From: a virus
Length of the DNA: 33,106 bases
Strand: one strand, 5' to 3'
Virus record (IMG/VR): IMGVR_UViG_3300047548_000541
Location: 1-33,106 of that record
Positions 23,840 through 30,377 of the stretch are shown here, piece after piece. The notes under the pieces were generated by a model that saw only the letters and a program-made list of their open reading frames with translations, searched no databases and was not told the origin of the DNA. Each line of letters begins with the position of its first letter. Position 1 is the stretch's first letter. The translations under genes and the position numbers were made by a program.

Positions 23840-24126
23840 GCGAAATAGAATATATTATTGTAGATAACACCCCAGTGGAAACCAATTGGTTTCCACTGGG
23901 GTTACCTATGTTTAGATGCCGACGTACAAATACACGTTATCCAAACACCACGATACAGCAAATTAAAAAATTAATGCGTGAAGCTGAGTTTACAATTAAT
24001 GTAGACTTTAAAATTGTTCCTAACTATTATGGGGATACAGTTATATTAAAATTACATCCACGCATTCAAAGCTATGCTAGTTGGATATTATTGATGTGGG
24101 AACAGAAAAGAGAAGAATATGAATAG
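23836..24126 (+). CDS. Small hypothetical protein overlying a long palindrome
   Basis: The frame opens at TTG 23836 (96 aa), overlapping the transpeptidase stop, or at ATG 23908 (72 aa, MFRCRRTNTRYPNTTIQQIK). Neither start has a clear ribosome binding site. The C-terminal half looks real: VDFKIVPNYYGDTVILKLHP then a helix SYASWILLMWEQKREEYE. The 34-nt palindrome at 23869-23902 lies between the two starts, so with the later start it would be 5' untranslated. It overlaps the glycosyltransferase gene by 8 nt. Function unknown. Confidence 0.62.
   Translation: MSEIEYIIVDNTPVETNWFPLGLPMFRCRRTNTRYPNTTIQQIKKLMREAEFTINVDFKIVPNYYGDTVILKLHPRIQSYASWILLMWEQKREEYE
23869..23902. repeat. 34-nt perfect palindrome
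   Basis: The arms are 17 nt each, perfectly complementary around a central AATT (23884-23887). The left arm begins ACCCCAGTGG (23869) and the right arm ends CCACTGGGGT (23902). As RNA it would form a 15-bp hairpin. No T-run follows, so it is not a standard terminator. It begins 30 nt after the transpeptidase stop and ends 5 nt before ATG 23908, so it could be a transcript-stability or RNase III processing element, a translation block, or a protein-binding site. Confidence 0.9.
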
Positions 24127-25183
24127 AGTTTATATTGTCGACATTGAAGCTGTAGACACACGTTATACAAAGCAATGGAAAGAACACTTACCAATCCAAA
24201 TGCGTGAAGCTGGGTTGGATGTTGTAAAGATTTCAGGCGGTGATGTTCCAATGGCAACAACACCAGGTGCGTTTTTAAACTTTGCTGGCACTAACAACTA
24301 TAAAGCACAGCAAATGATTGAGATTAGCCGTGAGTTTGCATTTGGCAATATTAAGAACGGCGACTATTTCCTATACACAGATGCATGGAACCCAACTGTA
24401 ATACAGCTTAAGTACATGGCTGAATTACTTGGTGTTAAGATCCGTATTGGCGGACTATGGCATGCCGGTAGTTATGATCCACAGGACTTCTTAGGACGAC
24501 TTATTGGCAATAAGCCATGGGTACGTAATGCAGAGCGTAGCATGTATGATTGCTATGATGATAACTTCTTTGCAACTCAATTCCACTTAGACATGTTTTT
24601 GCAAACACTATTTGATTTCCCATTTGAGGGTGCAGTAGATCCTAAGTGTCACATTGTTGGTTGGCCTATGGAGTATCTGCCAAAGGTGATGCAGCCATAT
24701 GATACAGTGCAGAAGAAGAATAAGATCATCTTCCCACATCGCATTGCTCCAGAGAAGCAAGTTGAAATCTTTAAAGACCTTGCTGAGAGTATGCCAGAAT
24801 ATGAATGGTTCATTGCACAAGAACATAACTTGAGCAAAGATGAATACCATAAGCATATGGCTGAGAGCAAAGTTATGTTTAGTGCTAACTTGCAAGAAAC
24901 ACTTGGTATTAGCGCATACGAAGCTGCACTAGTTGGAACATATCCAATGGTTCCAGATCGTTTAAGCTATACTGAGATGTGGGAAGAAAAGTATCTAAAT
25001 CGTTGGGTAACAAGTTGGAAAGCATACCAAGACAATAAGGGTTATCTAATGCAGTTCATTCGTAACACAATGGAACGCAATGACCTTTATGAGAAGTCTA
25101 AGGAAATGGCAGCACAAACTGGCGATAAGTTCTTTAACGGTAAAGAATTATACTCGACTATTAAGAAGTCAATGGCAATCTAA
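24119..25183 (+). CDS. GT-B glycosyltransferase-like protein
   Basis: A 354-aa protein. The C-terminal half has the nucleotide-sugar binding pattern of GT4-type enzymes: KIIFPHRIAPEKQVEIFKDL (202-221), then LQETLGISAYEAALVGTYPM (258-277) with the two Glu residues of the E-x7-E motif (Glu260, Glu268). The N-terminal half carries the acceptor side. Such enzymes transfer a sugar from a nucleotide donor to DNA bases, lipids, proteins or glycans. The ATG overlaps the previous gene by 8 nt, and the epimerase gene follows after 7 nt, suggesting a shared sugar pathway. The acceptor is unknown. Confidence 0.82.
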   Translation: MNRVYIVDIEAVDTRYTKQWKEHLPIQMREAGLDVVKISGGDVPMATTPGAFLNFAGTNNYKAQQMIEISREFAFGNIKNGDYFLYTDAWNPTVIQLKYMAELLGVKIRIGGLWHAGSYDPQDFLGRLIGNKPWVRNAERSMYDCYDDNFFATQFHLDMFLQTLFDFPFEGAVDPKCHIVGWPMEYLPKVMQPYDTVQKKNKIIFPHRIAPEKQVEIFKDLAESMPEYEWFIAQEHNLSKDEYHKHMAESKVMFSANLQETLGISAYEAALVGTYPMVPDRLSYTEMWEEKYLNRWVTSWKAYQDNKGYLMQFIRNTMERNDLYEKSKEMAAQTGDKFFNGKELYSTIKKSMAI

Positions 25184-25190
25184 ATAGAAC

Positions 25191-26051
25191 ATGAAGAAAA
25201 TACTTGTAACAGGTGCGACTGGTTACATTGGCAGCCATGTATGCAAAGTTTTAAAGCAGCATGGATACCATGTAACTGGGTGGGATATCAACATTCATGG
25301 GGAGTATAACAACATTACTCCCTACATTGATGACTTTAGAGAATGGGATATTACTCATTATGTACGTGGTTCTTTTGACTGTATTGTTCATTTAGCAGCA
25401 AGAGGCAGTGTTCCAGTTAGTTTACGTGAACCAACTGATTACTACCGTGTTAATGCAATGGGCACTGCAAACGTTTTAGATCGTATTGAGAACGATCATT
25501 TTATCTTTGCAAGTTCAAGCTCAGTGTTTAGTATGGTTAGTCCGTATGCACGTAGCAAGATGGCAGCAGAAGATATTATCAAAGAAAAAAGCAGCAACTA
25601 CACTATCTTCCGTTTCTTTAATGTATCAGGCACTGATGGAGTAAATCATCAGTTAGCTAAAACACCACACCTAATCAAAGCTGTTGCACAAGCAATTATT
25701 GGTAAGCGTGATTTCGTTATTAATGGCACCAATTATCTAACCCGTGATGGTACTTGCATACGTGACTATGTTCATGTGTTAGATGTTGCTAACGCTATTG
25801 TTACAGCAATCAACGCTGGACCACAAAACACACCATATGAATGCATCGGTAGTGCAAAAGGATATTCAGTCTTTGATGTTATCCGTGCAATGGAAAAAGT
25901 TACTAATATTAAACTTATGTACAAAGTTGGTCCGCCCCGTGAAGGTGATGCTGTTAGCGCCATTGTGGATAACTTAAGCAGTTTGGTTAAACTTGAAAAG
26001 ACACTCGAAGATATGTGCTGGGATCAGTACTGCTACGAGCTAAAGAATTAA
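25191..26051 (+). CDS. NAD-dependent sugar epimerase/dehydratase (extended SDR)
   Basis: A 286-aa protein: TGATGYIG (7-14) is the NAD loop, Asp32 the ribose-binding acid, HLAARGSVPVS the next conserved block, SSSSVF the active Ser region, and YARSK (Tyr119, Lys123) the catalytic pair. GTCIRDYVHVLDVANAI matches the UDP-galactose 4-epimerase/WcaG branch. It is about 50 aa shorter than GalE. It would supply a nucleotide sugar, perhaps for the glycosyltransferase just upstream. No ribosome binding site is evident in the 7-nt gap. Confidence 0.9.
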   Translation: MKKILVTGATGYIGSHVCKVLKQHGYHVTGWDINIHGEYNNITPYIDDFREWDITHYVRGSFDCIVHLAARGSVPVSLREPTDYYRVNAMGTANVLDRIENDHFIFASSSSVFSMVSPYARSKMAAEDIIKEKSSNYTIFRFFNVSGTDGVNHQLAKTPHLIKAVAQAIIGKRDFVINGTNYLTRDGTCIRDYVHVLDVANAIVTAINAGPQNTPYECIGSAKGYSVFDVIRAMEKVTNIKLMYKVGPPREGDAVSAIVDNLSSLVKLEKTLEDMCWDQYCYELKN

Positions 26052-26071
26052 TTTAAATTATCGCAGTTTTT

Positions 26072-26080
26072 TGCTATACT
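26072..26080 (+). promoter_or_regulatory. Extended -10 promoter for folE
   Basis: TGCTATACT is an extended -10 (TGnTATACT), with a second TATACT at 26080-26085 overlapping it. No -35 is seen. Transcription would begin about 12-15 nt before the GGAG ribosome binding site (26089-26092) of folE. Confidence 0.5.
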
Positions 26081-26099
26081 ATACTATAGGAGTTTTTAG

Positions 26100-26774
26100 A
26101 TGAAAGTTTCAGAACAGATTCGCCAGCGCATCTTAGATGCAGGGGCAAGGTTTCATAGCAACGACAATATTGCAGAGTTCATTAATGATGGTGAACTAGA
26201 TGCACTAGTAAACGAAGTTGCAGAGCATTTTGAAAAAGTATTAGGCGCGCTAGTAATTGATACTGAGCATGACCACAATACACGGGATACTTCACGCCGT
26301 GTAGCTAAGATGTTTATTCTTGAAACATTTAATGGTCGTTATCGTCCAATACCAAAGGTAACAGCGTTCCCTAACATGGGATACAAGAGTCTTTATACTA
26401 CTGGACCTATTTCTATTCGCAGCACTTGCGCTCATCACTTTCAAAACATTGTTGGTCGTTGCTGGGTTGGTATTGTACCAGAAGATGAAGTAATTGGTCT
26501 AAGCAAGTTCAATCGCCTTGTGCATCACATTTGCGAACGTCCTCAGATTCAAGAGGAAATGACTACGCAGATTGCAGACGCACTTAAGAAGTATGCAAAG
26601 ACAGATAACATTGCAGTTCTTGTTAAAGCAGAACACCATTGCATGACAATGCGCGGTGTACGTGAACATGAAAGCGACATGACCACAGCTATTATGCTTG
26701 GTGCGTTTGATACTCATGCTCCACTTAAGAAGGAGTTCTATGACATTTGTTTGAGTATGAAGGGACATGGCTAA
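26100..26774 (+). CDS. folE: GTP cyclohydrolase I
   Basis: A 224-aa protein, the length of E. coli FolE. Zinc ligands are kept: Cys110 and His113 in STCAHHF, Cys181 in HHCMTMRGV. IGLSKFNRLV and ESDMTTAIMLGAF complete the family motifs. It converts GTP to 7,8-dihydroneopterin triphosphate, the first step of folate, queuosine and 7-deazaguanine DNA modification. The usual CEHH is CAHH here, a change of a conserved Glu. With queD, queE and dpdA in this window its job is probably deazaguanine supply. It overlaps the next gene by one base (TAATG). Confidence 0.96.
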   Translation: MKVSEQIRQRILDAGARFHSNDNIAEFINDGELDALVNEVAEHFEKVLGALVIDTEHDHNTRDTSRRVAKMFILETFNGRYRPIPKVTAFPNMGYKSLYTTGPISIRSTCAHHFQNIVGRCWVGIVPEDEVIGLSKFNRLVHHICERPQIQEEMTTQIADALKKYAKTDNIAVLVKAEHHCMTMRGVREHESDMTTAIMLGAFDTHAPLKKEFYDICLSMKGHG

Positions 26775-27127
26775 TGGCTACAAATATCCCAAATATATAT
26801 GGTTCAACTGGTTGTGCTACAGTTAATTGGGGTAATCTAACTGCAGGTGCAGTAGGGAGCAGTGGTTATTACACTACTGCTTCAACATGGTCAACTTCTA
26901 CCCAAGCATATAGCAATTCATACAACAATGATATTATTATTCGTCGTGAAGGCAAAGAAGACATTCACATTGCAAAAACACTTGAGATGTTAATGGAACG
27001 ATTGTGTATTATTGAACCTGCTATGGACTTAATTGAAAAATACCCTGCACTAAAAGAAGCTTACGAGAATTACAAGATTGTCGAAGCAATGGTAAAACAC
27101 GATTGGGAGAATGACGATGGGTTATAA
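26774..27127 (+). CDS. Small phage protein with C-terminal PALK-type helical module
   Basis: A 117-aa protein. The N-terminal 50 residues are Gly/Ser/Thr/Tyr-rich (GYYTTASTWSTSTQAYSNSY) and probably disordered. The second half is helical: EDIHIAKTLEMLMERLCIIE, then EKYPALKEAYENYKIVEAMV. The last block recurs in the genes at 20218 and 27508 and is common in small proteins of marine T4-like phages. The start is ATG 26774 in TAATG with folE. Function unknown. Confidence 0.75.
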   Translation: MATNIPNIYGSTGCATVNWGNLTAGAVGSSGYYTTASTWSTSTQAYSNSYNNDIIIRREGKEDIHIAKTLEMLMERLCIIEPAMDLIEKYPALKEAYENYKIVEAMVKHDWENDDGL

Positions 27128-27506
27128 AGTGAACAAGTATCGAAAAGGCAATGGGATTGGATCATCTGCTCCTTCGTGGGCAACTGATGAAGACGTAAAG
27201 CCAAAGCGTCGCTCCTTTAAACAATGGTTACGTGATTACTTAAAAGAAGAACCAGAAATAGGTTACGCAATAGAAGCAGTTCCAAGTACACAGGGAACCT
27301 CGGGCTTTAATAAAAGCTTTGAAGGGTGGAACATTCGTTTGCATCGTGCAAATGGTGGACACATTGTAGAAGCTTGGAAGAATATTGATAGTCCAGTTCA
27401 TTCAAGTTCATATCGACCAGACCATGAACTGTTTATGGTTACTGACAGTGAGGATATGGGTACTCGTATTAATGATATTTTAGTACAACTTATGTTGCGA
27501 GGATAA
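27117..27506 (+). CDS. Conserved hypothetical phage protein
   Basis: A 129-aa protein (from ATG 27117, with GGAG 7 nt upstream; ATG 27111 is too close to it). A basic N-terminus (GYKVNKYRKGNG; KPKRRSFKQWLRDYL) precedes a beta-rich region, GWNIRLHRANGGHIVEAWKN, and a C-terminal helix (MGTRINDILVQLML). I recall similar proteins in marine T4-like phages; no function is known. It overlaps the previous gene by 11 nt. Confidence 0.75.
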   Translation: MGYKVNKYRKGNGIGSSAPSWATDEDVKPKRRSFKQWLRDYLKEEPEIGYAIEAVPSTQGTSGFNKSFEGWNIRLHRANGGHIVEAWKNIDSPVHSSSYRPDHELFMVTDSEDMGTRINDILVQLMLRG

Positions 27507-27507
27507 T

Positions 27508-27825
27508 ATGGATCCAGACGATAATATGAACGTTACTATCACTGTTAGCGGCGACCTTGATGTAACTGAATACAACGGTAGTGATATTGATTTAAGCAAA
27601 TACATCATTAACATTTCCAATGATGATGTATTTGAATGGTCGTTAGATACTGGCACAAGCTATGATAATAGTTTTGGAATAATTCCTGAAGCAGCTCAAC
27701 CTACTGTATATACCAGTCATGAGCAACGTGTACTGCATGATAAGTATCCTGCGCTAAAGAAAGCGTGGGAAGACTATTTAAATATGTACAATCTAACGCA
27801 AGGAGATCCCCCAATTGTCGAATGA
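27508..27825 (+). CDS. Acidic small phage protein with PALK-type C-terminus
   Basis: A 105-aa acidic protein. Strand-rich N-terminus (MNVTITVSGDLDVTEYNGSD; ATG 27526 is an alternative start), then HDKYPALKKAWEDYLNMYNL, the third copy in this window of the helical module also seen at 20218 and 26774. AGGA lies 4 nt before the ATG at 27508. Function unknown. It overlaps the next gene by 11 nt. Confidence 0.72.
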   Translation: MDPDDNMNVTITVSGDLDVTEYNGSDIDLSKYIINISNDDVFEWSLDTGTSYDNSFGIIPEAAQPTVYTSHEQRVLHDKYPALKKAWEDYLNMYNLTQGDPPIVE

Positions 27826-28021
27826 ATTTGAAAACAAATATAAGAGCTGGCATCAAAAAATTAGCTTTATGAAAAGCGGTATTAGGATCACTGCTTGCTT
27901 ATCGTGTATTATAACTTTAATTGTGATAGGTCATTTAGAAGGATCTACTCCTGCAATCCTAATGCTTGCTATTGGTTTAGGTCTAGCAGAAATTTTGGGC
28001 ATCGCTGAGGAATGGATATAA
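27815..28021 (+). CDS. Small membrane protein with two transmembrane helices
   Basis: A 68-aa protein starting at TTG 27815, with AGGAG (27801-27805) 9 nt upstream. A charged amphipathic start (NKYKSWHQKISFMKSG) is followed by two hydrophobic helices, RITACLSCIITLIVIGHL and AILMLAIGLGLAEILGIA. It probably sits in the host inner membrane. Similar small membrane proteins occur in marine T4-like phages. A role in lysis control or superinfection exclusion is possible but not shown. Confidence 0.72.
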   Translation: MSNEFENKYKSWHQKISFMKSGIRITACLSCIITLIVIGHLEGSTPAILMLAIGLGLAEILGIAEEWI

Positions 28022-28386
28022 GACTTAATAAAAATCTACGTTACATTAGTGACTATGATGAACTAACATGGTTGATTAATGTTGATGATTTTAGATTTTA
28101 CGAGTGCTCGATTCCTTGGGTAAGTCGTATGCGTATACGCCAATGGGTAGAAGAAAACTGTGCAGGCACAGTATTTGTTTGGAACGGACTATTGGCACCA
28201 GACAAGAATGCTGCAATTGGTAACTGGGGAGATTTAGTTGCCCCAGACGGCAAGACGTGTTTTTTCGTTTTTATGGAAGAAGCAGATGAAACACGTTTTG
28301 CTCTAGAGTTTGTTAAAACAGACTTGTGCAAAAACGTACACGGTAACGGCACTACAGCGTACTACAGCAGAAAAAATAAATATTGA
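28012..28386 (+). CDS. Hypothetical protein upstream of queD
   Basis: A 124-aa protein that I do not recognise. Strand- and helix-mixed: ELTWLINVDDFRFYECSIPW, then RIRQWVEENCAGTVFVWNG, PDGKTCFFVFMEEADETRFA. It looks like a small alpha/beta domain (the DETRFALEF stretch resembles a ferredoxin-like helix). It overlaps the membrane protein gene by 10 nt. A late-type octamer (AATAAATA, 28375-28382) overlaps its 3' end. Confidence 0.7.
   Translation: MDIRLNKNLRYISDYDELTWLINVDDFRFYECSIPWVSRMRIRQWVEENCAGTVFVWNGLLAPDKNAAIGNWGDLVAPDGKTCFFVFMEEADETRFALEFVKTDLCKNVHGNGTTAYYSRKNKY
28375..28382 (+). promoter_or_regulatory. Late-type octamer before queD (AATAAATA), weak call
   Basis: An AATAAATA match overlaps the end of the preceding gene, 98 nt before queD. 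A chance match is likely given the base composition. If active, its transcript would contain the pseudoknot at 28421-28462. The inverted repeat AGCTAA-N7-TTAGCT (28388-28406) follows it. Confidence 0.25.
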
Positions 28387-28420
28387 TAGCTAATGTTAAG
28401 TTAGCTTAATATACGCTATA

Positions 28421-28462
28421 AGAGGCCTTGACACTCACCCCTCTAAAAGAACTCTGCGTGTC
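28421..28462 (+). ncRNA. Candidate H-type pseudoknot riboswitch (preQ1-I-like) before queD
   Basis: AGAGG (28421-28425) pairs with CCTCT (28440-28444). Inside the loop, GACAC (28430-28434) pairs with GTGTC (28458-28462). The two stems interlock as an H-type pseudoknot, with a 13-nt A-rich third loop starting AAAAGAAC. The segment CACCCCTCTAAAA resembles the conserved CACCCTCTaAAAA end of preQ1-I aptamers, and the 5' AGAGG is the same. AAGGA, the queD ribosome binding site, starts 7 nt downstream. The second stem is longer than usual for preQ1-I, so this may be a variant or a different pseudoknot. Confidence 0.45.
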
Positions 28463-28480
28463 GTACAAAAGGAAAAACTT

Positions 28481-28981
28481 ATGGCAAATACACCTGTATC
28501 ATACAAGTACACATCAACAAAAGAATACGTTAATGCATTTCCATGTGCATATCGTCAGTGGCGTGCGGACAGTCACTGCAATTTAATCCATGGCTATAGC
28601 TTCTCTATGAAGTTTTACTTTGGCACTAATGATTTGGATGCTCGTAACTGGGCAGCAGACTATGGTGGTCTAAAGGAACTTAAGAAGATTTTGGAAGATC
28701 AGTTTGACCATACATTACTAGTAGCAGAAGATGATCCGGAGATCGAAACATTTAAGATGCTACAAGAAAAGAAAATGGCAAAACTTACTATCTTACCCAA
28801 GTTAGGTTGTGAAAGTTTGGCTGATATGCTTTACAAGTATATCAACAGCGTGTATATTCCTGACATGTGGGGACCAAGTGAAGCTGCTAGATTATGGTGT
28901 TATCGTGTTGAAGTTCGCGAAACCCAAGCCAACATGGCATATAGAGAAGGACATCGCGAATGGAACGAAGAATTGATTTAA
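28481..28981 (+). CDS. queD: QueD-like 6-carboxytetrahydropterin synthase, phage type
   Basis: A 166-aa T-fold protein. Cys33 in SHCNLIHGYSF fits the catalytic cysteine, FDHTLLVAEDDPE gives the conserved Asp-His (76-77), and WCYRVEVRETQ the substrate Glu. QueD turns dihydroneopterin triphosphate into 6-carboxytetrahydropterin. Of the three zinc-binding His residues in E. coli QueD, two are Tyr here (Tyr24 in FPCAYRQW and Tyr39 in HGY); only His37 remains. His32 next to the Cys may compensate. AAGGA precedes the ATG, and a pseudoknot lies in the leader. It overlaps the next gene by 22 nt. Confidence 0.85.
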   Translation: MANTPVSYKYTSTKEYVNAFPCAYRQWRADSHCNLIHGYSFSMKFYFGTNDLDARNWAADYGGLKELKKILEDQFDHTLLVAEDDPEIETFKMLQEKKMAKLTILPKLGCESLADMLYKYINSVYIPDMWGPSEAARLWCYRVEVRETQANMAYREGHREWNEELI

Positions 28982-29157
28982 CTAAAGTTTTTACTTTAGC
29001 GATCATTGTGATTTTAATTTCTACTGCAATTTTATCTTATAACTTTGCAACCAAACTTAACTTTCATAAACAGGAATGTGATCGATTAGGTGGCGTGTTA
29101 GTTCACGGTGCTGGCATTGGTCTTTGTGTTAAAATAGAAGAAAGCACTAATGAGTAA
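28960..29157 (+). CDS. Small single-pass membrane protein
   Basis: A 65-aa protein: MERRIDLTK, a transmembrane helix VFTLAIIVILISTAILSYNF, then a soluble tail (HKQECDRLGGVLVHGAGIGL, then CVKIEE) with two cysteines that could form a disulfide outside the membrane. It overlaps queD by 22 nt and the next gene by 8 nt. Small proteins with this N-in layout and a short Cys-containing tail are common in marine T4-like phages; function unknown. Confidence 0.7.
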   Translation: MERRIDLTKVFTLAIIVILISTAILSYNFATKLNFHKQECDRLGGVLVHGAGIGLCVKIEESTNE

Positions 29158-29350
29158 TTACCCTAAGGATTTAGGTAACAATCGTTGGATTGTAGAAGTG
29201 CGTACACAGGGCGGGAGCGATGAACTATACATTGAACTCCCGCCCAGTGCGTTAAATCAAATGGGCTGGGATGCCGGCGACAAAATTGAATGGATCCAAC
29301 AAAAAGATGGATCATATATGCTAATGAAGGCAAATGATGAGCAAGATTAA
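29150..29350 (+). CDS. AbrB/MazE-like swapped-hairpin protein
   Basis: A 66-aa protein. LPPSALNQMGWDAGDKIEWI then DGSYMLMKA follows the AbrB/SpoVT DNA-binding pattern (L-P..al..lgw..GD.i.w....gs..l.k). Such domains bind DNA as dimers and often regulate transcription; in phages their targets are mostly unknown. It overlaps queE by 14 nt, so an effect on the queD-queE operon is a reasonable guess. Confidence 0.68.
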   Translation: MSNYPKDLGNNRWIVEVRTQGGSDELYIELPPSALNQMGWDAGDKIEWIQQKDGSYMLMKANDEQD

Positions 29351-30185
29351 AGTAGCAGAACTATTTTATAGTTTACAAGGAGAGGGACAATACATTGGAG
29401 TACCTTCCATATTTCTTAGGACTTTTGGCTGTAATTTTACTTGCGGCGGATTCGGCATGGCTAGGGGAGAAGTATCCAGGGAACGTGATCTCATTGACCC
29501 TAATAGTTACAGCAGCTACAGTGAGCTTCCTCTGGTTTCAACCGGTTGTGACAGTTATGCTAGTTGGGATCCTAAATTTAAGCATCTTAGTCCTGTATTG
29601 GAAGTTAGTTCTATCATTGAGAGATTCAAAGAACTCCTCCCAGGCGGAACGTTTGGACGAGACAAACACCTAATCATCACGGGTGGTGAACCTCTACTTG
29701 GTTGGCAGCGTTCTTATCCAGAGCTTATTGCAGCATGTATGGACATTGGGCTAACACATTTAACATTTGAAACAAATGGCACACAACCATTATCAGAGGA
29801 GTTGTGGGGTTTCCTTAACAGCAAGGCAGTGTGGCCTGGACTTGAGGTTACATTTAGTATCTCAGCCAAGCTACCATGCAGTGGCGAAGCTTGGGAAGAA
29901 GCTATTCGTCCTGATGTTGTTAAGAAGTACACTACAATTAAAGATCATCGAAGCTACTTTAAGTTTGTTGTTAGCACACAGCAAGATGTTGAGGATGCTA
30001 TGCGAGCAAAGAAGGAATACGAAGCTGCTGGTATTAACATTCCTGTGTATCTTATGCCTGTTGTCGGTGTTAATCATGTATATGAATTAAACGAGCGTCA
30101 GGTTGCAGACTTTTGTCGTGACAACGGGTTACGTTTTAGCCCACGTATTCAAGTGCCGCTATATAAGAATGCATGGGGCACATGA
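29337..30185 (+). CDS. queE: QueE-like 7-carboxy-7-deazaguanine synthase (radical SAM)
   Basis: A 282-aa protein. FYSLQGEGQYIGVPSIFLRT is the QueE N-terminus; GCNFTC gives Cys32 and Cys36, and GCDSYASWD gives the third cluster Cys (71), 34 residues further on. This differs from the common CxxxCxxC and Cx14CxxC patterns. ITGGEPLLGWQ and FETNGTQPL complete the radical SAM and substrate motifs. The product is CDG, made from 6-carboxytetrahydropterin. I chose ATG 29337 because AAGG lies 6 nt upstream; ATG 29334 is adjacent. A 92-aa open frame overlapping the 5' half is taken as a shadow. It overlaps the next gene by 4 nt. Confidence 0.93.
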   Translation: MSKIKVAELFYSLQGEGQYIGVPSIFLRTFGCNFTCGGFGMARGEVSRERDLIDPNSYSSYSELPLVSTGCDSYASWDPKFKHLSPVLEVSSIIERFKELLPGGTFGRDKHLIITGGEPLLGWQRSYPELIAACMDIGLTHLTFETNGTQPLSEELWGFLNSKAVWPGLEVTFSISAKLPCSGEAWEEAIRPDVVKKYTTIKDHRSYFKFVVSTQQDVEDAMRAKKEYEAAGINIPVYLMPVVGVNHVYELNERQVADFCRDNGLRFSPRIQVPLYKNAWGT

Positions 30186-30376
30186 TTATCAAGGGCGGAT
30201 ACAAAAAAGCTATTGAGATAACACACTGGCTACAAAATGAGTATGATTTAGATTGGCCAAAAGATTATTCTTGGTACATGAAACCATTTTCAGATAACAG
30301 TGAAATAATTTTCAATTTTAAGGACTCAGGTGTTGCTACAATAGTTGCGTTAAAATACGCCCACGAAAGGAACTAA
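30182..30376 (+). CDS. Small hypothetical phage protein
   Basis: A 64-aa protein from ATG 30182, which overlaps the queE stop as ATGA (ATG 30173 would add three residues). It looks alpha/beta: IIKGGYKKAIEITHWLQNEY, WYMKPFSDNSEIIFNFKDSG, ATIVALKYAH. This resembles short helper proteins found beside replication genes in marine T4-like phages. Function unknown. Confidence 0.68.
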   Translation: MIIKGGYKKAIEITHWLQNEYDLDWPKDYSWYMKPFSDNSEIIFNFKDSGVATIVALKYAHERN

Positions 30377-30377
30377 T

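Noticed and set aside
28388-28406. AGCTAA-N7-TTAGCT before the queD pseudoknot
   Set aside because: A 6-bp stem with a weak T/A tail may be chance; kept only as a note.
28421-28475. tRNA or tRNA-like element before queD
   Set aside because: No acceptor or T-arm (TTCGA-type) pairing is present; the pseudoknot explains the pairing better.
29395-29673. 92-aa hydrophobic open frame inside queE
   Set aside because: It overlaps the well-supported queE frame, starts at TTG 12 nt from its nearest possible ribosome site, and its codons follow the queE frame. It is probably a shadow frame, although it covers the queE insertion.
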